DNA of 64,000 bases. Source: Draconibacterium sediminis. Lineage in GTDB: Bacteria > Bacteroidota > Bacteroidia > Bacteroidales > Prolixibacteraceae. Below are positions 57,913-64,000 of the stretch, in pieces (positions within the stretch are counted from its first letter, which is position 1; every line of letters starts with the position of its first letter). The translations under genes and the position numbers were made by a program. Under the pieces are notes generated by a model. The model was not told the origin of the DNA and ran no database searches. It saw only the letters and a program-made list of their open reading frames with translations. The stretch spans positions 1,612,001 to 1,676,000 of the forward strand of contig NZ_JRHC01000001.1 of the NCBI RefSeq assembly GCF_000949475.1. The letters are read 5' to 3'.

Positions 57913-60360
57913 ATGAAGAGATTTGTATTTTTATTATTCATTGCCTTTTGTGCCTGCGCACAGCAACAACCCGAAGACGAAACTTTACTTAAACTACGCT
58001 ACGATAAGCCGGCTGAACAATGGGTTGAAGCACTTCCGGTTGGAAATGGCCGTTTGGGGGCGATGATATACGGAAACCCTGAAAACGAAATTATTCAGTT
58101 AAACGAGAATACCATTTGGGCCGGACAACCCAACCGAAACGATAATCCGGATGCCAAAGCATCATTAAAAAAGGTGCGTCAGTTGATTTTCGATGGAAAA
58201 TACAAAGAAGCACAGGATCTCGTTAATCGTGATTTTATTACCAAAAAATCGCATGGAATGCCCTACCAAACTGCGGGAAACCTGAAGTTGACCTTTGAAG
58301 GGCACCAAGATGTAAGCAACTATTCGCGCGAATTGAACCTGGAAAAGGCTGTGGCTTCATCAAGCTACCAGGTTGGCGAAGTAACTTATAAAACAGAGGT
58401 GTTTTCATCTTTCCCCGATCAGGTTATTGTGGCGCATATTTCTGCAGATAAATCAGGTGCATTGAACTTTTCGGCAACACTTGACCGGCCTACAAAGGTA
58501 ACGGTTACTACTAACGGAAACGACGAGTTGGTGATGACAGGAGTTACCAGTAGCCATGAAGGTGTTAAAGGAGCTGTTGAATTCGAAACCCGGGTAAAAA
58601 TACTAAACGACGGTGGAGAAGTTACAGCCGATGAATCGGAACTGACTGTGAGTAACGCAAAAGCGGCAACCATCATTATTTCGATGGCCACCAATTTTAA
58701 CAATTACAACGATATTAGTGGAAATGCCAACGAGCGTGCAACCCAATATTTGCAGGCAGCCATCCAGAAAAAATACAAGGATTTATTAGATGATCATATT
58801 GCTGATTACCAGAGCTATTTTAAACGTGTTGATCTTGATTTGGGGATAACCGAATCGGTAAACAAAATGACGGATATTCGGGTGGAAGAATTTGCAACGG
58901 TAGACGATCCGCAGTTGGTGGAGCTCTATTTTCAGTTTGGAAGGTACTTACTTATTTCATCGTCGCGTCCGGGTGGTCAGCCCGCCAATTTGCAGGGGAT
59001 TTGGAACGACCAGTTAATGCCACCGTGGGACAGTAAATACACGGTAAACATTAATGCCGAGATGAATTACTGGCCATCGGAAATTACCAACCTGAGCGAA
59101 CTGAATGAACCACTGGTTCAGATGGTGAAGGAATTGTCGGAAACCGGCCAGAAAACCGCTCAGGATATGTACGGAGCCAATGGCTGGGTGCTGCACCATA
59201 ATACAGATATCTGGCGTATTAACGGGCCAATTGATGGCGCTACCTGGGGCATGTGGCTGATGGGTGGTGCATGGTTATCGCAGCATCTTTACGATAAATA
59301 TGCTTATAACGGAGATACAGAATACCTGAAAAGTGTTTATCCGGCCATGAAAGGAGCAACATTGTTTTTCCTCGATTTTTTGATTGAAGAACCCGAAAAT
59401 GGATGGCTGGTGGTTTCGCCTTCTGTATCTCCCGAAAATACTCCGGCAGGACACGGTTCGAACATTGCCGCCGGAACAACCATGGATAATCAGCTGCTTT
59501 TCGATTTGTTTTCGATAACTGTGAAAGCCGCTGAGATTCTGGAAACTGATACAACCCTGGTGGAAAAAATAAAGGCTACCATGCAGAAACTGCCGCCAAT
59601 GCAAATTGGAAACTGGGGTCAACTGCAGGAGTGGATGTACGATTGGGATAATCCCAACGATCATCACAGGCACATATCGCATTTATTTGGACTTTACCCT
59701 TCCAACCAAATATCGCCATATCATTCACCCGAATTATTTGAGGCTGCACGCACTTCTTTGGTTGCCCGTGGCGACGAATCAACCGGTTGGTCGATGGGAT
59801 GGAAAGTAAATCTTTGGGCACGTTTGCTCGATGGTGATCATGCCTACAAACTAATTACCGACCAGCTAAAACCTGTTGCGCGTAGCGGCAGAAGAATGAG
59901 CGGTGGTACTTATCCGAACCTGTTTGATGCGCACCCGCCTTTCCAGATTGACGGGAACTTTGGTTGCACTGCAGGAATTGCCGAAATGTTGATGCAAAGC
60001 CAGCACGGAGCCATTCACCTGCTTCCGGCACTGCCATCAAAATGGAGTAAAGGATCGGTGAGCGGATTGGTCGCTCGCGGAGGTTTTGAAGTGGACATAA
60101 AATGGGAGAATGGCGAAGTACAAACCGCGGTTGTTCGATCGAAACTGGGCGGAAATTGCCGTATTCGTTCTTATGTTCCTTTAACTGGTGACGGTTTGAA
60201 AGAGGCTACCGGCGAAAATCCAAATTCTTTTTATTCCATTCCTAAAATAAAGGAGCCAAAAGTAAATGCTGAAGAAGTGAAACTGCCGGAGTTGAAAAAA
60301 GTATATGAGTATGATTTGGAGACAATTGCCGGTCAGGAAATACTTCTAATGAAATTATAG
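57913..60360 (+). CDS. GH95 lipoprotein (alpha-L-galactosidase or alpha-L-fucosidase)
   Basis: The 815-residue product has a lipoprotein-like signal with Cys15 (FCAC), then the GH95 opening [24 protein letters not shown] (recognisable GNGRLGAM and [10 protein letters not shown]). [10 protein letters not shown] near 380, SVSPENTP near 505 and FQIDGNFG near 680 are the conserved catalytic segments (Asn pair, Glu acid and Asp). GH95 enzymes are inverting. From memory, a GH95 in a complex-xylan PUL of Bacteroides ovatus is an alpha-L-galactosidase, which suits the context better than fucosidase, but the sequence does not prove this. It is followed after one base by the GH8 gene. Confidence 0.9.
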   Translation: MKRFVFLLFIAFCACAQQQPEDETLLKLRYDKPAEQWVEALPVGNGRLGAMIYGNPENEIIQLNENTIWAGQPNRNDNPDAKASLKKVRQLIFDGKYKEAQDLVNRDFITKKSHGMPYQTAGNLKLTFEGHQDVSNYSRELNLEKAVASSSYQVGEVTYKTEVFSSFPDQVIVAHISADKSGALNFSATLDRPTKVTVTTNGNDELVMTGVTSSHEGVKGAVEFETRVKILNDGGEVTADESELTVSNAKAATIIISMATNFNNYNDISGNANERATQYLQAAIQKKYKDLLDDHIADYQSYFKRVDLDLGITESVNKMTDIRVEEFATVDDPQLVELYFQFGRYLLISSSRPGGQPANLQGIWNDQLMPPWDSKYTVNINAEMNYWPSEITNLSELNEPLVQMVKELSETGQKTAQDMYGANGWVLHHNTDIWRINGPIDGATWGMWLMGGAWLSQHLYDKYAYNGDTEYLKSVYPAMKGATLFFLDFLIEEPENGWLVVSPSVSPENTPAGHGSNIAAGTTMDNQLLFDLFSITVKAAEILETDTTLVEKIKATMQKLPPMQIGNWGQLQEWMYDWDNPNDHHRHISHLFGLYPSNQISPYHSPELFEAARTSLVARGDESTGWSMGWKVNLWARLLDGDHAYKLITDQLKPVARSGRRMSGGTYPNLFDAHPPFQIDGNFGCTAGIAEMLMQSQHGAIHLLPALPSKWSKGSVSGLVARGGFEVDIKWENGEVQTAVVRSKLGGNCRIRSYVPLTGDGLKEATGENPNSFYSIPKIKEPKVNAEEVKLPELKKVYEYDLETIAGQEILLMKL

Positions 60361-60361
60361 C

Positions 60362-61672
60362 ATGCAAGAAAGAATAAATAGCTTAAAACCTACGATGATG
60401 AACATGGGAAGAATACTTTGTCTCTTCGTTACAGTGCTGCTGTTGTTGCCGGCAACCAATATATTCGGCCAGCAGCAGGATAACAAACAAGGGGCCTATT
60501 ACACCGGTAAGTACCGAAACCTTTTTGCAGAAGCCGGGTATGCACAAAAAGATATTGATGAGAAATTGAAAAAGGCGTATTCCGATCTTTTTGAGGGGCC
60601 CAATCGCATCTATTTCGAGGTTGAAGATTCGCTGGCTTACGTTTCGGATATTAAAAATAAGGATGCACGAACTGAAGGCCTTTCGTATGGTTTGATGGTG
60701 GCTGTTCAGTTCGATAAAAAAGAAGTGTTTGATAAACTTTGGCGATGGAGCAAAAAGTATATGCAGCACCAGTCGGGGCCACGCGAAGCCTATTTTGCAT
60801 GGAGCGTTAATCCGGAAACCAATAGAATGAACTCGGTAGGATCAGCTTCGGATGGCGAGCTGTATTTTGTAACCTCACTGTTGTTTGCATCAAACCGTTG
60901 GGGCAACGATACCGGAATTGATTATTACGCCGAAGCACGCCGTATTTTAGACGCTATGTGGGAAAAAGACGGCTCCGAGAGAATACATCACATTATCAAT
61001 GTTGAGCATAAACAAATTAGCTTTGTTCCCGAAGGGGATGGTTACAACTGGACAGATCCTTCGTATCATGTTCCGGCATTTATGGAAGTATGGGCCGATT
61101 TTGCCAACGACGGACACGAGCAGTTTTACCGCGATTGTGCCGATACTGCACGGGTTTTTCTTCATCGGGCCTGCCATCCTGAAACCGGATTGAATTACGA
61201 TTATGCTAATTTTGATGGTTCGAAACACGATGCCCGCTGGATGCCTCAGGCATTTCGCTACGACTCGTGGCGAGTACCCATGAATATTACCATGGACTAC
61301 ATTTGGTTTGGGAAAGACAAAAACTGGCAGGAAGATTATGCTGGTCGCTTCCAGGGATTTTTGCGATCGGAGGGAATTAACGACTTTGCCGATCAGTACA
61401 ACCCCGACGGCACAAAACCGGAATGGATCCTTCAGGCAGGTGGTTTCAGAAAATTACGGCATTCGTTGGGATTGATATCTACTTCAGCAACGCTTTCTAT
61501 GGTTGACGATGTTGATCCGGAGTTTGATTTTGTACATAAACTCTGGAACGCAAAACTTGAACCTTACGAAGATGGATATTTCGATCCGTATTACGATGGT
61601 TTGCTGTACCTGTTCAGCTTAATGCACCTGAGCGGAAATTACCAGGCAATATTACCCGCTGAGCACCAATAA
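60362..61672 (+). CDS. GH8 reducing-end xylose-releasing exo-oligoxylanase-like enzyme
   Basis: The product has up to 436 residues. The ATG one base after the GH95 stop gives a long polar n-region. Met12-Met15 (from 60395) would give a normal signal peptide ending at IFGQ, so the start is uncertain. The (alpha/alpha)6 GH8 barrel has Glu105 in ARTEGLSYG as acid, SASDGE near 164 and Asp301 in FRYDSW as probable base, spaced as in the exo-oligoxylanase Rex. Absence of binding modules and position beside exo-enzymes agree with trimming of xylo-oligosaccharides from the reducing end; an endo-xylanase remains possible. Confidence 0.88.
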   Translation: MQERINSLKPTMMNMGRILCLFVTVLLLLPATNIFGQQQDNKQGAYYTGKYRNLFAEAGYAQKDIDEKLKKAYSDLFEGPNRIYFEVEDSLAYVSDIKNKDARTEGLSYGLMVAVQFDKKEVFDKLWRWSKKYMQHQSGPREAYFAWSVNPETNRMNSVGSASDGELYFVTSLLFASNRWGNDTGIDYYAEARRILDAMWEKDGSERIHHIINVEHKQISFVPEGDGYNWTDPSYHVPAFMEVWADFANDGHEQFYRDCADTARVFLHRACHPETGLNYDYANFDGSKHDARWMPQAFRYDSWRVPMNITMDYIWFGKDKNWQEDYAGRFQGFLRSEGINDFADQYNPDGTKPEWILQAGGFRKLRHSLGLISTSATLSMVDDVDPEFDFVHKLWNAKLEPYEDGYFDPYYDGLLYLFSLMHLSGNYQAILPAEHQ

Positions 61673-61716
61673 TGAAAGATGAAATAATTTGAATTCCAAC
61701 TAAAAAATAATATCAA

Positions 61717-63252
61717 ATGATGACTAGAATGAAATTAACAGTGGCCGTTTTGTTAGTGCTTACATCGAATGTACTATTTGGCCAAACCAAAATTACGCTG
61801 TATTCAGATCAGGCGGAAACAAAAATTAATAAAGAAATATACGGTCATTTTGCCGAGCACCTGGGCCGTTGTATTTATGGCGGAATATTCGTTGGCGAAG
61901 ACTCAGAAATCCCCAATACCCGTGGTTTTAGGGATGATGTTACCGGTGCTTTAATCGATATGAAAATACCTTTGTTACGTTGGCCCGGAGGTTGTTTTGC
62001 CGATACCTATAACTGGAAAGACGGCATTGGCCCGCGCGAAGAACGCCCATCTATGGTAAATGTGCACTGGGGGGGAGTTACCGAAGACAACAGTTTTGGA
62101 ACACACGAATTTCTTGATTTTTGTGATTTGATAGATGCCGAACCATACATAAATGTAAACGTTGGATCGGGTACTGTTCGTGAAGCTTCGGAATGGATAG
62201 AATACGTAACATCATCGAACATTAGCCCGATGACAGATTTAAGAAAGAAAAACGGACGTGAAGAGCCCTGGGATGTTAAGTACTGGGGAATTGGCAACGA
62301 AAACTGGGGCTGTGGTGGAAATATGACTCCTGAGTATTATGCCGATGTTTACAAACACTTTGCGACTTATAGCCGTGGAGCTGAATATAAAATTGCCTGT
62401 GGAGCCAGCGATATTGACTATAACTGGACTGATGTTTTAATGAAAAAAATGCAGGATAAAAGAAACCTGATGCAAGGATTATCATTGCACTATTATACCA
62501 TTACACATAACTGGAGTAAAAAAGGATCGGCTACTGATTTTGATGAAAAAGAATGGTTTACCACGCTTAGCAAAACCTTGTTTATGGATGAACTGATCCA
62601 AAAACATTCAACTATTATGGACAAATACGATCCTAATAAGCGTGTTGGTTTAATTGTTGATGAGTGGGGAAACTGGTTTGATGTGGAACCCGGAACCAAT
62701 CCCGGATTTCTGTATCAGCAAAATACCTTGCGCGATGCACTGGTTGCCGGTATAAACCTCAATATTTTTAATAATCACGCCGATCGTGTTAAAATGTCGA
62801 ACATTGCACAAACCATTAACGTGCTGCAATCGGTTATTTTAACCAAAGAAGATGAAATGGTGCTAACTCCTACGTATTATGTATTTAAAATGTATAGTGT
62901 ACACCAGGATGCAACATTAATACCTGCGAACCTTAAAACCAGCAAGTACGAAATGGACGGGGAGTCGGTTCCGGCCGTAAATGCCTCAGCATCTACAAAA
63001 GATGGAGTAATTTCAATTACCCTGTGTAACCTGAATCCTAACGAGAGCGAAAATGTTGAATTATCGCTACCTGCCGACGAAATTTCAACAGCGAGCGGAC
63101 AGATTATTACGTCGCAGAGTATAAACGATTTTAATGATTTTGGTAAAAACGAAACCGTTAGCCTCAAGGAGTTTAGCGTGGCAAAACCAAAAGACGGAAA
63201 ACTTACTTTTGAGTTACCTGCAAAGTCGGTTGTTCTTGTTCAGCTTAAATAA
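61717..63252 (+). CDS. GH51 alpha-L-arabinofuranosidase, compact form
   Basis: The 511-residue product has a signal peptide ending at LFGQ (23). Motifs are [16 protein letters not shown] (41-56), [13 protein letters not shown] (88-100), acid/base Glu195 in [11 protein letters not shown] and nucleophile Glu316 in IVDEWGNW. This is the standard compact GH51, unlike the larger one at 26690. It ends the second operon; a terminator follows within 30 bases. It would release alpha-L-arabinofuranose from short arabinoxylo-oligosaccharides. Confidence 0.94.
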   Translation: MMTRMKLTVAVLLVLTSNVLFGQTKITLYSDQAETKINKEIYGHFAEHLGRCIYGGIFVGEDSEIPNTRGFRDDVTGALIDMKIPLLRWPGGCFADTYNWKDGIGPREERPSMVNVHWGGVTEDNSFGTHEFLDFCDLIDAEPYINVNVGSGTVREASEWIEYVTSSNISPMTDLRKKNGREEPWDVKYWGIGNENWGCGGNMTPEYYADVYKHFATYSRGAEYKIACGASDIDYNWTDVLMKKMQDKRNLMQGLSLHYYTITHNWSKKGSATDFDEKEWFTTLSKTLFMDELIQKHSTIMDKYDPNKRVGLIVDEWGNWFDVEPGTNPGFLYQQNTLRDALVAGINLNIFNNHADRVKMSNIAQTINVLQSVILTKEDEMVLTPTYYVFKMYSVHQDATLIPANLKTSKYEMDGESVPAVNASASTKDGVISITLCNLNPNESENVELSLPADEISTASGQIITSQSINDFNDFGKNETVSLKEFSVAKPKDGKLTFELPAKSVVLVQLK

Positions 63253-63559
63253 AAATACTTTGTTTTATTGGATAGGTAGAAAGAGGAAGCGGATGAGCTT
63301 CCTCTTTTTGTTTAAATACTAAATGCCATAAAACATCTAAAAAAAAGGTAAGCGCAAATCTCAATTGATAACGCAGCTGCTTTTATTGATGATTTACCAA
63401 TTCGGCTCGTTTAAAAAGCACATGGTGAGATGTTTGTGTTAGAATGAAGTCAGGCTCCACGTAAAAGAATTGTCTTTTAAAATTGGAATGATCAGCCAGA
63501 CCGGTTTTTGTTTATTCTTCTTAAATTTCTATATTCCGTCTCTGTAATAAAACTAAATC
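63253..63559. other. Intergenic region before the HTCS gene
   Basis: It holds the terminator at 63280-63309 and a small hairpin AAAAGA-ATTG-TCTTTT (63463-63478). No copy of the TATCTAAAATTAGA element is present, so the regulator gene does not seem to be under the same control as the enzyme operons. No gene or clear promoter box is seen. Confidence 0.5.
63280..63309 (+). terminator. Intrinsic terminator of the second operon
   Basis: AAAGAGGAAGC pairs perfectly with GCTTCCTCTTT around a GGATGA loop, and the T run continues. It lies 28 bases after the GH51 stop. Confidence 0.92.
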
Positions 63560-64000
63560 ATGAATACCGGAAAATATTATTTTTTTCAGCTTGTTTTCAT
63601 TTTCCTAACTTGTGTTACTGGTGTTACCTCCGCTAAGAATTCAAACCAGTTTTACAACCTAAACGAAGACTACGGTATTTCTATTCGCGAAACCAACCAG
63701 GTTTGTGAAGATGATGATGGTTTTATCTGGATTTCTTCAAAAATTGGAATAGTACGCTATTCCAGAGATGATATCAGAACCTACCAAATACCTTATGATT
63801 CAGAAGACATAATCGCTGTTCGAATGGAATATACCAACGGGAAATTATATGTATATACCAACAACGGGCAGCTGTTTATATACAATAAGATTCAGGATAG
63901 ATTTGAGCTGATAACCAACCTGGCCAAGCAGGTGAAGGACCCGCATGTAGTTGTGAACAGAATGCTGGTCGATTCTGAAGAAACTATTTGGGAAGCAAGT
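63560..64000 (+). CDS. Hybrid two-component (HTCS) sensor-regulator, N-terminal part (3' end outside window)
   Basis: The frame opens at ATG 63560, with an in-frame TAA directly upstream (63554-63556), and runs off the right edge after 147 codons. A signal peptide ends near VTSA (25). It is followed by FYNLNEDYGISIRETNQVCED and the two-component-propeller repeat DDGFIWISSKIGIVRYSRD (52-70), with a second blade around YVYTNNGQLFIYN. This is the periplasmic sensor propeller of SusR/HTCS-type regulators, which bind an oligosaccharide and carry histidine kinase, receiver and AraC-type DNA-binding domains on one chain. Its place at the end of the locus makes it the probable activator of the xylan operons. 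The kinase and DNA-binding parts are not in view. Confidence 0.85.
   Translation, partial: MNTGKYYFFQLVFIFLTCVTGVTSAKNSNQFYNLNEDYGISIRETNQVCEDDDGFIWISSKIGIVRYSRDDIRTYQIPYDSEDIIAVRMEYTNGKLYVYTNNGQLFIYNKIQDRFELITNLAKQVKDPHVVVNRMLVDSEETIWEAS

Noticed and set aside
60362-60394. First ATG of the GH8 gene as the certain start
   Set aside because: The Met cluster at 60395-60406 gives a more usual signal peptide, so the start is left open.

Overview
The window looks like part of a large xylan-degrading polysaccharide utilisation locus (PUL) of a Bacteroidota bacterium. The evidence is a SusD-type lipoprotein, C-terminal type IX secretion (T9SS) tails, the start of a hybrid two-component (HTCS) sensor, and AT-rich gene starts with weak ribosome binding sites. 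A free-living or intestinal member of the Marinilabiliales (for example Prolixibacteraceae) is plausible, but the sequence alone cannot settle this. No tRNA, rRNA, CRISPR array, transposase or phage gene was seen.

Layout. Bases 1-1842 hold the 3' part of a susD gene, closed by an intrinsic terminator; its susC partner should lie just outside the left edge. A 42-bp tandem repeat follows. Two minus-strand genes come next: a lipoprotein with a CxxCH haem motif and a TolB-like propeller, and a DUF6057-like membrane protein. From 5865 to 52095 there is a nearly unbroken plus-strand series of 27 genes, all apparently exported. From 52411 to 63252 there is a second plus-strand operon of six glycosidases. 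The window ends in the first 147 codons of an HTCS regulator.

How the genes fit together. Three predicted endo-enzymes with C-terminal tails (GH10, GH5, GH30) would cut xylan at the cell surface. GH43 proteins (five plus one fused domain), two GH51, a GH127/GH146 and three GH3 would strip arabinose and xylose. GH67 would remove methyl-glucuronic acid, and GH97 (two) and GH95 would remove galactose-type or other caps. GH8 would trim xylo-oligosaccharides from the reducing end. A very large esterase set would remove acetyl and feruloyl groups: one simple CE1, seven CE1 with an N-terminal CBM48-like domain, a CE6 fused to GH43, a type-B carboxylesterase and one further alpha/beta hydrolase. This composition points to a heavily decorated, acylated glucuronoarabinoxylan such as that of cereal or other commelinid cell walls.

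Regulation. The upstream regions of the two enzyme operons share a 25-bp AT-rich element (23 of 25 bases identical) built on an inverted TCTAA/TTAGA repeat, a good candidate for the regulator's binding site. Intrinsic terminators lie at 1879, 52109 and 63280. A terminator-like hairpin at 8549 lies inside the long operon and may act as an attenuator. A 140-bp nested palindromic element interrupts the esterase block at 44691-44830.
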